DNA from: Formicarius rufipectus
Lineage: Eukaryota > Chordata > Aves > Passeriformes > Formicariidae
Length of the DNA: 64,000 nt
Reading direction: 5' to 3'
NCBI GenBank assembly: GCA_013399695.1
Contig: VXAU01003738.1
Location: 1,562-65,561, forward strand
Numbering within the stretch: the first letter of the stretch is position 1; each line of letters begins with the position of its first letter. Made by a program: the position numbers and the translations under genes. Under the pieces are notes generated by a model, which was not told the origin of the DNA, searched no databases, and saw only the letters and a list, made by a program, of their open reading frames with translations. Below, piece by piece: positions 10,740-24,263 of this stretch.

Positions 10740-13569
10740 TGAGGACAACTACTGAATTCAAATTAATATCAATGAAATATTTCAAATTAAAAGCAAAAAC
10801 ATAAAACCCTCGCTGTTGGAAATAATTTCATGAGTTCAACATTTGTCTTCTTTCAAATGAAGTCAGATTCCTCAGCAGTTCAAGGAACATTTTGTTCAGA
10901 AATGCAACCAGACTCGTGCATCTCATTGTCCAAAGAAAACTAGATGGCTCATTGCAAGCTTTGTGAAATAGCACTATTCAGGCAAATACTGCTTCTTGTA
11001 CTTCCATAGGGAAATCTGTTCTGTGTCATAGAGTCAAAAAGAGGAAACGCACAAGAAAAATCACAAATGTCTGCACTTTTGATGCATTGGAGTAGATATT
11101 TGACTTTGATGAAGCCCTTCTCAAAAGTTAGGCCTGTGAATGATGAGCCCTGTAGTTTGTTTGAATATTACCATTTATCAAATAGGAAATGAAGAAAAGT
11201 AAGAACAACTATATTGAATTAATAGAAATGAAATTATGGAAAGTGATACAGGGATAACAGCATCTCTGACACTCTAAAATCTACAAGTATGAAATTGTAT
11301 AAATGTTCTAGTGAGATCAAATGAGTAATTTTGGGGAAGAAAGAAAACCAGAAGACACAATAATGTAAGAAGACTACCAGCTATCCTAGATCAATAAGGT
11401 ACTACATTGCTGTGACAAAAAAAGAGTCTTTGATAGTCTGAAGAACTTGACTGAAGAGGTTTTTGCTAATTTTGACTCTGTTTTACCATTGAGAAAGGCC
11501 TGCAAATGTACTTTATTTAGAAGAGAGGTATGAAAACTAAAAATTTATATTTCAAATTGTGTTCTATGCATGTTCCTAAAATTTTATACTCTTTTTAGTT
11601 TTTGCTTTCTCCAGAAGAGAAATCAAGAAGATCAAAAGATCAAAGAGAGAACTACTATGGCCATTTTATTCTATTATGAACCAAATGGTCTGATCAGTTC
11701 TTTGTGACACAGAAATGATGAAACTGAAAGTGGATTATTTTATGTCAACTGATATCAAAGGTCAAAAATTTGATATATTTATGTTCTAAAATGGTAAAAA
11801 AGGTGAAGTTTACTGAAACCAATGCAACACCAGGATAATAGATTACTGAAGAATTTCCTTATTGTAATAATAGGTTTTGATATATGAATGTTACCATAAG
11901 CTGTAAACAGTCAGAATGATTCAATAAATAATAAAAAAAGTAATAAATATTATTTTCATGACAGTTTGATCATAAAATGGAAAATGGGATTATTTCTCAA
12001 GCTTCTGAAAAGATTGCAAATAAAATGCTTAATGAAAACAAGTCCTATACAAATTCTTATATGGGCATGAAAATTACAGAAGTGCAGAAAGAAATAATGG
12101 AGCTTATAGGTGACCTCCAAAGTCCTGAGCAGCTGTTAGACATTTTTTAGTAGTAGCAAGCCAAAATAAGTTTAGTTCAAATTATTAATTAATATTAATC
12201 ACGCTGATTTTAAAAAAAAATATATATATATAGTTGACTGATTACAAAGTAAGAGTTAGTCTTGTTGCTAGAGCAGATCATGATTAAACACATGCTAGAT
12301 AAATTGGTGGTAAATAGAATTCTACATGCAACATGTTCCATGTTCCAGATTCTTTCTGCTCACTCTGCTGTTGTATCTTTGCCATTCTTTTTGTTCAGTC
12401 CAATTATGTAGTTGGAGTTTCTTAAATACAGACATAATCCATAAAAAAATAATAATAAGATATGACTGCTTCTTCGAAATTTTATCCAGAACTCCCTTCA
12501 GAATTAATATGTTCTGTCTCTTGAGAAGAAATAAATATATATAGATAGAAAAACATAAGACCTTTCATTTATGACATAATGAGAAACCAGACAAGCTCTC
12601 TGAAAGGGTGAGAGTATTAAGACATTATCAGAAAGAAAATAAATAATTGAAATCTTGTTGGATCTTTATTGATCTCAGGGCAAAAGCCAGTAATAATGAT
12701 ATTGGATCCATCTTTAACTTAGGTCAACTTATTGTGTTTCAATCAGAAATAGCAGAGCTGAACCAACATCTAACATTAGATCAGTGGAGTGAGGTTCTGT
12801 GGGAGAGCTACAAATGCAAACAAGCAAGAGAATTTATGAACTGAATGAAGCAATTATCTCTACTGAGAACGGTGGCACTAGGGAACCAATGATTTCACAT
12901 ATTTGATTTTATGTACCTTCTACTGCATTGCTTAGTGAAAAGTAATCTTGTTTCACATTGAAGACAACGAGGCAATTTTTTCCTAACATCCTACATAAAA
13001 CCATAAAATCTGTGATTATAGTATTTGTGGATCCTTAAGCAATCAATTTAGCTTATGTAATCTGAGCATCAAAAAGACTAATAAGAAGTAGTACTTCTGG
13101 TTTAAGTTCTAATTACTCAATAACTTATTGTAGAGAACTGATTTTATTGGATGTATTACATGTACTTTGCAAGACTTTACAAGTACTAGTATTTAATGAG
13201 TTCTCTTAAAGAGGATATGTATTAATCTTTCAATTCACAGGCAAAATTTCTAACAGTATCTTTATATAGCAAAGAGTATAGGGAAGGTAAAAACTGTTTT
13301 GGGAGAATGAAGGCATACTTTCTTAATAGAGCAAAATAATTAGATTAGTTTATTAAATATACAGATATGAAGGAGAGAAAATATATAAGATTCCCACTCT
13401 GTTTCTGCAGTGAGGCTTGCATTTTGAGACGTGCCCATTCATACTGAATAACATCATAATAACAAAACATAATGTTACACCTATAAGGGACTAAGGACAT
13501 AAATAAGAAAATGGTTTGTAAGGTGAGGAAGTATTGCCCCTGAGACCATCTGATTTTCCTAAGAACAAA
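10740..13569. other. AT-rich non-coding block, nothing recognised
   Basis: There is no exon, RNA gene or transposon that I can name. An A9(TA)n run lies at 12212-12232. Frames of 60-75 codons at 12326-12544 (+), 12647-12844 (+) and 13345-13572 (-) show no domain, motif or repeat resemblance. Confidence 0.55.
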
Positions 13570-13609
13570 CAAGCTCTCAGGTTGAGAGCTTGAAGAATCA
13601 AGCTCTCAA
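13570..13609. repeat. Three-arm inverted/direct repeat (CAAGCTCTCA)
   Basis: CAAGCTCTCA (13570-13579) is followed after three bases by its perfect complement TGAGAGCTTG (13583-13592). Six bases later CAAGCTCTCA occurs again (13599-13608). The middle arm can pair with either outer arm: 10 bp with a 3-nt loop, or 11 bp (13582-13592 with 13599-13609) with a 6-nt loop. Such a pattern can arise by template switching during replication. No function is inferred. Confidence 0.85.
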
Positions 13610-14080
13610 ACAAGAATCAGAAGTGCTGGGAGATGTCTGATATCTAAAGCTAAGGACACCAGTAGAATTACATAATTAGTCATAATTACAGCTATGCAAA
13701 ACCTGTTGATACGTAGCCTAGTTTTCACAGCTACTGAAAACACAGATGGGTGCTTTCCATAAACGTCTAGGAAGTTTACCAGTAATAACCCAATACGGGT
13801 AAGCAAATATGATGCCATAAAGGAAACTATGGACTAATCGTCATATAAATTACCTAAGTGCCTTTGATTGAATGTGGGTTCTACAAAGGTTGTCAGAAGC
13901 AGGATGATCTTCCACAATACTTGACCTTGGGGTTAAAAAACATAAATCAGATTGATACTGGTAATATGATTGCTGGATTGCTGTGTTAAATGTTTGACAT
14001 TTATACTTTGTACAATGAGAAAATATCAATAAGCAAGAAGTTTAAAGGGGTTATTTGTCTTTGAATTTAGACAAGCCAGT

Positions 14081-14096
14081 AAAAAAAAAAAAAAAA
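14081..14096 (+). repeat. A16 homopolymer
   Basis: Sixteen uninterrupted A's are present. I see no retrocopied gene upstream that would make this a poly(A) tail. Confidence 0.95.
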
Positions 14097-14156
14097 GATT
14101 AGAAGGTGCTCACATGATTTTTACATTAATTAAGCTATTTGAGTGTTTAATGTTGG

Positions 14157-14187
14157 ATATGTGTGCACACATGCATGTGTACATGTG
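14157..14187. repeat. 31-bp alternating purine-pyrimidine run
   Basis: Every base from 14157 to 14187 alternates purine and pyrimidine, mainly as TG, CA and TA steps, with nested palindromes (GTGTGCACAC, GCATGTGTACATG region). Alternating tracts of this kind, rich in CA/TG steps, are known to be able to adopt left-handed Z-DNA under negative supercoiling. Whether this one does is inference. Confidence 0.8.
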
Positions 14188-17100
14188 AAAGTGTGCATTT
14201 TTCAAGGAATTTCATTGTTCTTAGCTTGATTCATCATTTAACTCTTTTCCTGAGTACACTAGTTTTGCCATTTCCCAAAGGGGCATTTAACTTAATTTCC
14301 TTTTGGATTAGCTGGTGCTCTGAGTTTGAATTTAAAGTTTAAAGGAACCATTTGATTTTAATAGCTTTTATGTGTAGTGCTCCATTGAGTTTGGATTTTA
14401 GCACATAGCACTACTTTTCCATAAGGTGATTTTTAGTAAATCCCTGTGTGTAAAAGAAAGATAAACACACATCAGTGAGTTTGTTATTGCAATTAAATTA
14501 TTGGATTTTTACATTTGAATATGTTTTGAACACTGAAAAGCATGAAGAGACTGTTTTCTCATGTTGGTCATAGATACTTTTCTAACACTCCAAAACTTGA
14601 AATAAGCCTGTATTTTTCCTTCCATCTCAGAGGATATTAAAATGCCATATTCTTATATATACATATGCAGTCAGTTCAAAAAAGCAGTGCTTCTTCAAAG
14701 ACACTGTTAAACCAAATTCTTAAACAGCAACCATCTCCTTAAATTTTGCGCCCTTAGATAAATATTTATTTAATTACCAACTTAGTTAAATAAAATTCCT
14801 CACCCTGTTCAATCTTCCTGTCCTCACTATGTTTCTTTCTGTTCCACTCATTTCAACTAGCTGTAAGACTCAGGGTTGCTTTAAAGCAGTCTAGACAATA
14901 TGAAGTACTGAACTCATGCCCATTCCAGAATTTGCAAAAACTTTCTTCACTCATACTATTGTGGATTTTTTTCTTTCTACTTCTAAGTAAAATACACAAG
15001 TTAAATTCACATCAGTGTGTCTATAAATCAGAATTAAATACAGGTATCTACAAATCTCTGTAAACTAGGAGATGTCTTTGCAGTCTTTGAAATCTCATTC
15101 TAATAGAAAAGCTTCAGTGTCCAACAAAAGTAAGGAAACGTTCCCCTCCTATTCGCATGATAAAACCAAGAAGACAAGTTTCTCATTTCTTCCAACGGAA
15201 AGATGATCTTTAGCAGACAATTTCTCTTTTCTCTCTCTCTCTCCCCTTCACTCTCCCACTCCACCTCGTTCTTTGTTTTGCTGGGCCTTGTTGTGAGGAA
15301 AAGAACCCTTCTGTTCTTGATCATTTCACTTTCAGAGAAAGGGAAATTAGGAGACGTTTCAACTTCTGATATGGTTATCATAGTGACACTTCATAGGTCC
15401 TGACTTCTGTGAGGACACTCAGGGAAACTCTTAACTGAATTGCTTGATTTAGATATATTGGGAAAAAATATAAAGTATTATTCTTTTGGAATTAGAACTT
15501 TTGTCAGAAGTCAGTCTTTCAGAGAGTAAAGTCACTTTTTCAGGTGCATAAAGTGGCATACAAAACACATCCCAGAGTTTTAAATTATAAAAGCTCAACC
15601 ATTGTGTCATCTTCTATTCTCTCAAACATCTCTAGGAGAAATTGGAATCAAAATGAGTTCTGTTGGCCACAGATGTACAGTACTTTGAGACACAACAACA
15701 CATGGTATGAGTCAGTGCAGACATGCTACTGACATACTGGCTTCCTTCCCTGCAGACATGAAGTATGGGTCTGCAGTCACACTCCACTCCTCACTGATCT
15801 AAAGGGGAGTGCCAGTGCTAGTTTAACAGTGTTGGTAAGTTAAACTAGAATGCATGCTTGAAGCTTGGCTTTGCATTATCGCAAAATTTGGCAGTTCAGG
15901 AAAACATAAAATCATACCATTTCTTTCAAGGTAAAGAGAATTCAATGAGGAAGAGAAAACTGTGAATACCATGAAGAGAGTTAAATTGTAACTGACTGAT
16001 GGTGAATTGTAGCTGAACACATTTTGTAAAAACCATTACTCAGAGTGGGAGAGTGGGATGTGCTACAGTTTTCTGTACTAGTTTTTCCTGCTTAACTGTT
16101 TCTGGATTCATACCTTCCTACTGAAATTGATCTCAGAATTATTTCATTTTAGCCATTTTAGATGATACAACAGGAAAAAAAAAAAAAAAAAAAAGGAAAA
16201 TTACTCTGAAACTTTAAGATTTCCCTTCTGAGGAATGAGGTTATGAGGTTTTACTTCCTTCTGCATTTTTTTTTCTGTTCTAAAGATAACACTTTAAAAC
16301 TGTAAGATGTTCTAAAAAGCCATGTTGGTGCCAGTGATAGTGAAATGAGTAGTCACTGAAATATTTAGGATTCTGGTCCCTGGAGAAAAACAGTAAATGC
16401 ATTGAGAATAAATAGAAATTCTATAATCTTCCATATGAGAGATTTGGTATAATTTTAAAATGTAGTATTATTTAAGATGCAATTTTACTATGATAAATCC
16501 CACTGAGTAATTATTGTGTAGGTGTGTTGAAAAGTAAAGACTCTCCTTCGAAACAGCACTGCTTCTTTCAATGTCTTACATTTTTGTAACTGGCAATCTT
16601 ATCTACAGTCTAACTTTGGTATTCAGAGGAATCTGTCATTTGTCTAGGAAGCACAGTTTGCTGAAAGAGAATATGTGGGTTTGGAATTATTTTTATGTGT
16701 CACATAACAAGGAACAGCAGTATTTGCCCTCTTGTTCACTGCTTCCAGTTCTATTCAATTCAATTCATCATCTATCTAAAATTCAAAGAACCTCCCTGTG
16801 TTTAAAGAATGAATATTATATAAAAATTGCTAAAAGCCTATTTAAACTCTCTTTGTACTCCTCAAATAATGTAGTCAAATGAAAATGAGCTATCACAATA
16901 ATAATCTTCATACAAAACCATTGGAAAAATTCCATTAGCCCCCTCAAGATAAAAGATGATACTAGGAGGCATAGGGTTGTGAGATATTTTAAAATAAAAT
17001 GGGATCATGGGTTTTGAAGACTCAGAAATTCAGTCATTTTATCTGTACTTGTTCATAATTCCCAGATGTTCTTTCCATATAGTGTCAATAATATAAAATA

Positions 17101-20100
17101 CTTATGATAATTGCTTATATGTTATATTCTTTTATTCTGCTCTTTGTCCATGAAAGCGCAATAAATTTAAAGAACTTTTTTAAAAACTGTCTGGGAAATT
17201 CTGCTAATAATTCTGACCAAAATTCACATCTAAAATACAATGTATCAGCTCTTTAAGAACACATTGATATTAATTTTAAGAAAACAAGTATCTAGAGAAA
17301 AAACAGACAATTGTTTGCTACAGTTACTGAAGCAATTGAATGTTAAGTAGAACATATGTATTATAACAATTAAGCTTTAAAACAAAGGGAGAAGAAAATC
17401 TGAAGGAACAGACAAAAAACAGAAATCAAGGTCAATCCTAGGAATTTTTGATTAAAATAGTATCTATTCAAGGTCTTGTCTCTCAGTACTAAATAAAATG
17501 TATTAGATTTTTTTATTTGCAGCACTTCTGTAATTCTCCGTCTTTAAAATTGATCCGATGCACACAGGAGCAAGCTGATTTAAAAGTTAGTTTTGGAGGC
17601 TGATTTAATGAACTTCTGCTTTTAGCTTAGCTCATTCCCCACATCAGAATCTTGAGCTACACTTGAAGTTCTCTGATTCCCAAATATAACAAAGAAGATG
17701 AATTGGAAAAGTGTTTTCATTTTTCCTATCCTTTCCATATTCTAACAGGAATGATTCTTATGGGGTTTTTTTTACACCACTGCTCTTCAGTATGAAGTTG
17801 TCCTCAGGAACAGTGTGGGTATTTGAGGTCTACCATATTGTTCTGTAATGTGCACTGGATCCTTTTTGTCTTTCACCGGCACCCATGAGACCCCAAAATG
17901 CCAAACAGCAGAGGATATTCTTTTTTTGGTAGCATCTGGCTTCTTGGCTGACTCCCCAGATAATACTGGCAGTTTTGCATTTGCTTTCAGAGCTGTCATG
18001 TATTTAGGTTCCCTAAAGACTGTTAGCATTACTTTACCCTTTTAGATGTGATCCTTTGATGCACTCTTGTTTAAAACACTTTTTATCAGTATCTTAAAAA
18101 CTTTTCAACACAAATGCATTCTAGAGCATGTGAAGAAACAATCTAAATTGCTATTTGTACAAATGAAACATTCCATTTTCTCAAAATAAAAATGTGCATG
18201 TGAAATGAACCCATGTTTTCATGCTATGTGGCTTCATTTTGACACTAGAAATCAAGTTTCAAAATCCATCTGGAAAACCACAGATTGAAGCTGCCCTTAC
18301 ATTATTTATATCAAAGATTTAGGAAACATACAGGAGAATCCCACGGTGTTGGACAGGAAAGCCACTAAGTCAATCATATGTCCAATTTCTTCCAAGTTCA
18401 TGCAGAATTTGGATCAAAATAACACTTCACTACCCTTTGGGGGAAGGCTTGGCACTTAGCTGCAGCCCTACTCAGGATCCCAGTAGGGTCTGCTTCTCTG
18501 CTGAAACCACTGAACCTGGAAGGAATCCAGGCAGTGGCAACTTTGAAGGAAGCATATTTTCTCAGACTGAGTTCACATCGTAAACAGAATAGGCTGTGAA
18601 TGCCAGCATACCAGAATGTTGCTGGAGAGAAACATATGGGTGGAAATATTAATTCACTAATGTCAAAGTTAACTGCTCTGATATTTTTAGAATAAGCTAA
18701 TTCTAAATCATGGGTGGTCATTTCATTTGTATTTGATTTGTAGTATAGATACTTTCTTCCCCTCCCTCCAGTATTAGGCTGATAATTTCTTTATCAAAAA
18801 ATTAATTGGAGGAAAGTAATCGAATAAAATAATTGCAGTGAGTTCCCCAGGTTCTACCAAATTAATAAAAAAGTCTAAAAATATTGCAAGTCAATACATT
18901 TAAATGAAATCCATCCTCTTTTCCCTTTTATTGTTTTGAAATCAGATCACTATTTTTTATGAAATATAATTAAGCAGCTAAACCAGCAAAACCTTAAACT
19001 TGATATAACTTGAAAATAACTTGAAAAAGAAATTGAACATTTATTAGAATTTTCAGTCTATTCACATTTCTAATAAAAACAGTTTCTTTCAGTGAGATGA
19101 AATTGCTACTGGATTTAATGTATTTTCAGAAAAACCATCAGCCTTTTCTTAACCATTAACTCATCTTCAGTGTCTGCTTTTAATCCTGAGATTTTTGTAG
19201 CTGTGTTGTTAAATACTGAGTATATGAGTTTGATCTGGAAATATTAACACATATCAGCTACAGTGTAGCTGGTGAGTGACGCTCTATTAAAAATGAAAAA
19301 AAAAAACATCTGAGACAAGGAAATATGTGATATCAACCACTTACAGTACAACCTAACTGCATAAAATGAAATGAAAAAACTTTGAAAGTAGAATAAAAAG
19401 GCACAATATTGAATACTAAAAAGTCCTCATGGGCTACAGAAGTAATGCAGGTTGAACACGGATAGCAAACAGCAGGAAACTGCCAAGGCTTTGGTGCCTG
19501 AGGGCCAGAAAAGCTTAGTTATAACTCTATCCAGATTAGCTCCACAAGATTTGTGTAAATGACATCCATAAAATGTATTGCAAAAACTATTGGAAAACAA
19601 TGAAGATCATCAGTTTATGAATTGAGGAAAAGCTGCACATTATTTCTTCTGTATCAAATTTATTTATTTCAGGATTATGTATCCACTGTCTTGCTTGCTT
19701 TTGCCTTGCTCTTTATTCTGCAAAAAATATGTATACATGCATCTAGCGAAGGGTTTATGCTGCCTGAAAACTGAACTGGAACCAAATCCACCTTGACTGG
19801 TAATGGTAGGGAATGCTGCTTTCAGCAGCTGCAGTCTGGGAATGTACATTCCTTGGCTCTAAAAGTCCAGAGATACAGGTAAGTTATGGAAATACATTAC
19901 AAGTTACAGAGTTCTCTCTTCTTTTTAGTCTATCAATAGAATAATTCTACTCAAACCTAAGGAAATTGTTTCTCAGACCTCATACATAAAGACATGTCAT
20001 AGTATTCAGCTAAGCCAATGCATATTTTTCAGTGTTTCTCTGTTCGATCCTAATGTAACTTCCAACACACAAGTATTTTGATTGTTTCAAACCAATAATT

Positions 20101-20557
20101 TAGATGTATCAGGTAACACAAATACACCTGTTTGTTCACTGTTTGCAACTGTTGCTGCAATACAACATCCTTAATGCAGTCTATTGGTTATGCTATTGGG
20201 GTTTTTTTGGGTTTTCTTTGTTTTTTGTTTTGTTTCTGTTTTGCCCAGCTGAATTAGTCAGGTGTAGATCTAGTGAAATATAAAGCTTACATGAGAAAAG
20301 AATAGTACATTTAGGTATTCATAGCTATTTAAGACTATACCCCAATTTATGTATTCATACTTTTCCAGTTTACAGTAATAATTTTGGTTAAAACTCTGTA
20401 CAGCTTATTAACTGCTAGTATTAACTACTCTTACATTCATCTAGCAACAAATTTTTCAGATGTAAAATACTCAGAGTTTAGCATAATAGTTCAGAAAGAC
20501 TATTTATTGATATGTCTGGCCCATAAATGCAGAAGAAATATTTACAAAGAAAACATT
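14188..20557. other. AT-rich non-coding block with simple repeats
   Basis: About 6.4 kb without a recognisable gene or transposon. It contains a CT-rich tract at 15222-15260, an A20 run at 16175-16194 and a GTTTT-rich patch near 20200-20240. The longer frames are 15100-15381 (-), 16571-16882 (+, 103 codons), 17787-18029 (-, 80 codons) and 18398-18721 (-, 107 codons). All lack any domain or motif I know. The sequence around 17830-18030 and 18400-18620 is somewhat richer in G+C than its surroundings and is the least empty-looking part, but I cannot assign it. Confidence 0.5.
16175..16194 (+). repeat. A20 homopolymer
   Basis: Twenty A's are followed by GG and a further A-rich stretch. No upstream retrocopy was identified. 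Confidence 0.95.
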
Positions 20558-20822
20558 AGCAATAGGATGAGGGGGCACGGGCTTAAGCTCAGCCAGGGGC
20601 AGTTCAGGTTGGATATTAGAAAAAAATTCTTTAGAGAGAGAGTAATCAGGCATTGGTTTGGCCTGCCGAGAGAGGTGGTGGATTCACTATCTCTGGAGGT
20701 TTTTAAACTGAGACTGGACATGGCACTGAGTACCATGATCTAGAGGACAGATTGGAGTTGGACCAAGGGTTGGACTTGATGACTCAGAGGTCTTTTCCAA
20801 CTCAATCAATTCTATGATTCTA
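20558..20822 (+). mobile_element. CR1 LINE 3' end with tail
   Basis: This is a 5'-truncated CR1 copy that keeps the last part of ORF2 and the complete 3' end. The encoded C-terminus of the ORF2 protein is still readable in one frame: a 'GLKLSQGQFRLDIRKKFF' segment followed by 'LPREVVDSLSLEVFKLRLD', both typical of CR1. That frame is part of a 119-codon ORF at 20384-20743 whose first half is unrelated flanking DNA. The 3' UTR shows 'gttggacttgatgactcagaggtcttttccaa' in the usual place (near 20779) and ends in an ATTCTATG-type tail. The intact short frame suggests moderate age, but without the reverse transcriptase and endonuclease it is dead. Confidence 0.93.
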
Positions 20823-23454
20823 CAAAAGAATACATATGTTCACTACAGGAAACTGTGCAATTTCTTCTGTAGATTAGGCCTTCATAATAGTAAGTCTTTG
20901 AGGAATTATTTATAGGGATATAACAAATATGAGAAAAGATCCTTGAATTTTCCATGTATAAGTTTGCTTTTCTTCTATTTTCTTCTGTTATTCATAGATG
21001 CCTAATTCTAATTTTGTTCAGAACTAGAAGATACTATTCTGTGAGATAAATGTCAATGATCAATAAAATTTACTTTTTTAAATGAAGAAAAATTTGCAGT
21101 AGAAGTAAATTTTTATGGACTAAATAACAAGTAAACAAGCCATTTTCAAGCCTTCGAGATAAGTAGATGCAAAGACATCTGGAATTTAACTTCATTATCT
21201 TAATGTGATAAATGAAGGGAAATATGTATGGATTATTATTTTAATGATGCCTCTGCTATTATTACTTTTTATTATCCACATCCTTATCAAGACAGTTTTC
21301 AATGTCTGTTGACAGGACAACATCAATTACGTTCTTCCAATGTATATAACGAACCATGAATCATCTATGATCCTAATGTGTAAGAAGAGACTAAGAAGCC
21401 TTTCTGTTGGCTCACAGTTATGCCTGAGATTTCCCTCATGAGCACACTGAATTTATATTAACATTAGAACTGAAAAACACTACAATAAATAAACAATATT
21501 TCAGGCAATTATTATAGCTTTTCTATTAAGTTTATCAAACCTCTTATTATTTCTTTCATGTTGTCCCTCTCTCTGTATTTAAAAGGACAATTCATGATCT
21601 TCTCTTCAATCTCTATTTTAAGAATTGAATTTATAATACTGCCTACAATGCATTGATAATAGTTAAACTGTCAAGTATTTTATGGAAAATTACGTCTTCA
21701 GTATTGATTTTTCTGCCTTATCTCACAGGTTACTTTAGAAAGCAGTAACAGTTTTTCTGTACCATACCAGTGAGTATCTTGTACGCTACTACTGCCAACC
21801 CACAGTACCCCAAGGTACTATGCAATAAAAACCACAATAACTGGACAAAGAATGAATTCATAAGTTAAGGCTATAAAATAACATTGCTAAGTTTAGCATG
21901 ATCCAGAAGAAGCTAAACTGATAAAAATCTGCATAGATCAGGTTTGTAAATCACAATTCCCCTCCAATATCCTTCCCACCCAGAATGCCTCAGTGCTATC
22001 TCATGCTGCTGGCTGAATAGTAAATTCAATTGGGCACAAATGAAAGCTCAGGTAGTCACACATTCACTTTCTGTAAATAATTACAGTATCCAAGGAAGGA
22101 AGCAATAAACTTTTTATTTAGCTTGTGAATGAACTTTTTTTTTCAAAAGTAGATTTAAAACTAGATGTTGTCAATGAGTGAGCACCACCAACATATTAAA
22201 CCACATGATTTGACCAAAGAATTGAACAGTCAAATTCATTCAGTTTCAGAGTTGAAAACCAACCAGCATCCCACAAGTTCCTTTGCACTGCAGGTTATAT
22301 CTTAATTTTAAGCATGGAATATAGTCAGATGTGAGATTGTTGAATTTTCCTTAACTGATAAGAAATACCCAGACTGCCATGCATGCATCCTGAAAGAATG
22401 CCCAAAGGAGCAGTGATGTTGAGTCTCAGAATTCTATTTCTTATTAGCTACAGCTCTAAAGAACTTAACTACTTTTTGAACCTAATTCCTTCACTCCAAC
22501 CTTTGGCCTAGCAGGAGAAATGTTTTGATGCAATGCAAATATGAAAAAAATGCTTATTAGTTTAGGAGACCCAGGATACATTACAGCTTGTAGGCTTTCA
22601 TTTTTACTAAACCGTAAATGTACCGGACAGCAGAAAGTGAAATGAGAAAGTTTTACTCAATTCTTATATTGAAATATGTCTAAAGTATCATATTTAATCT
22701 AATATTAACTTAGCAACACACACTGCAGGACTGCTGGAAGATTAATATATGCTAGGGGTTAGTTTATAGCTCAAAAACTATGCTTTTGGCTATAAACTCC
22801 ATACAGTAGTTAAAACCCAGGAAATGCCCTAGTCTGAGGTTAATATTAATCTTAGAGAAATTAACCGAGAATTGAAGTAAAGTTGTAACTATGTGTGATG
22901 TTCTACCTTAACAGAAACAATTATTCTATCCAGTGTAGATTCCTATATATACATGACTTATATGTATGTAGTAACAGAAGTGATATATAGTACCTCTCTC
23001 AGACACAAAGTCTCTCAGGTTTATAAAGACAGATTAAAATAACATCTCTAGATTATGTACCTGATCATTTATTCCACACACAGTTGAAGAGCTGTTTCTG
23101 GTATACACTGCTGTATTGATTTTAACTGCTAAAGAGCTTAGGGTTGCTATCCTACAGGGTAACGTCTTTTCATTTTACACTTCCTGACTCAATTTCTATA
23201 AATTTATGTATGACCATTTTTTGTAGTTTGCTCAACTGAGAGAGCATCAACCTTTGTAGCCCTTATTCACACTATGTAACAACAGATTTCCATGAAGCCT
23301 TGTTGGGAATCTGCAAACAATAACAATTTTGAAAGAAGAAATCATTACTCCATGGGAGTCAGAATATGAAAAACTGCTCCTTACATTGTTCACATTGTGC
23401 CTTGATAAATTAACATGAAAGCAGCTTTTCTGTGAATACTGAAAAGTATTTTAG

Positions 23455-23478
23455 ATATATATATATATATACACACAT
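23455..23478. repeat. (TA)n(CA)n microsatellite
   Basis: About nine TA units pass into four CA units. A frame beginning at 23432 translates it as Y and I repeats and is not a gene. Confidence 0.9.
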
Positions 23479-24212
23479 ACCTATTAAAATAATTTTTCTG
23501 AGGCTTTTTTCTGTGAACTTGTATGGTCATAAACAGGATGGAGAAACCAATAACTTAGTGCAGCGCAAAAAGAGGAAGCATGAGGAAAACCAATACAAAT
23601 TCAAATCTAAGGAAAAAGCTCTCAGAAATTGCTTTTATAGTGTTTACCAAAAGAATTTTAGAGTCTTTATCAAAGATACTGAAAGAAAATAAAGGAAATA
23701 AAATACTATGGCATGTTAAGTTCTAATGCATATTCCTTTTTTATCATACATGGTAAATCTGTCTTCAGCTCAGGCACCTGTGTAATCAAGACACTATTAA
23801 GTTTCTTTGAACTCCCATAATTTGGGTTTCATGGATCACATTTGTTTAAAATGTTTAATAACTTATTCTCTAATTGCTTGTTTAAACTTATGCTGTCTGC
23901 CAAGCACTCTGTTTTAACTGATAAAATATAGATCACTCTGAATATTTATGTCTGACTTTTGTGCAAGTGACATTTATGATTAATACAAACTTAATTTGGT
24001 AGTGGAATAAAATAAAAAAAATGTCTCTGTGTATTCTACTGGAATGATTAGCAGAGGTCATTAATCCAGAAGTTCCTTTTGTTCTTAATTTTATGCCACA
24101 TGAATAAGTAAAGATGCAAAGGAACTGAGTATTTCATCAAGATCTGGCTCTCTTAATGTGAAATATTCATTTCTCTTACAAGAAACTTCCACATCATTAA
24201 TGTTTTTAATAA

Positions 24213-24213
24213 T

Positions 24214-24244
<31 letters not shown>

Positions 24245-24263
24245 GGAGTGTGTGTGTGTGTGG
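24213..24263. repeat. T23 homopolymer plus (GT)n
   Basis: Twenty-three T's run directly into GTGTGTG, a short GGGA interruption and a second GT array. On the minus strand this gives an (AC)n-A23 order. It is likely length-variable and error-prone in short-read assembly. Confidence 0.92.

Noticed and set aside
10603..10785. 60-codon minus-strand frame spanning the gap
   Set aside because: It consists of repeat-derived K, N, T and Q residues and undetermined positions.
18398..18721. 107-codon minus-strand frame in a slightly GC-richer patch
   Set aside because: It shows no recognisable domain, there is no convincing splice context, and its length is within chance expectation.
20384..20743. 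119-codon frame as a possible gene
   Set aside because: The second half is the C-terminus of CR1 ORF2 and the first half is unrelated flanking DNA.
23455..23478. TA/CA microsatellite as a promoter or replication origin element
   Set aside because: It is an ordinary dinucleotide microsatellite with no supporting signals nearby.
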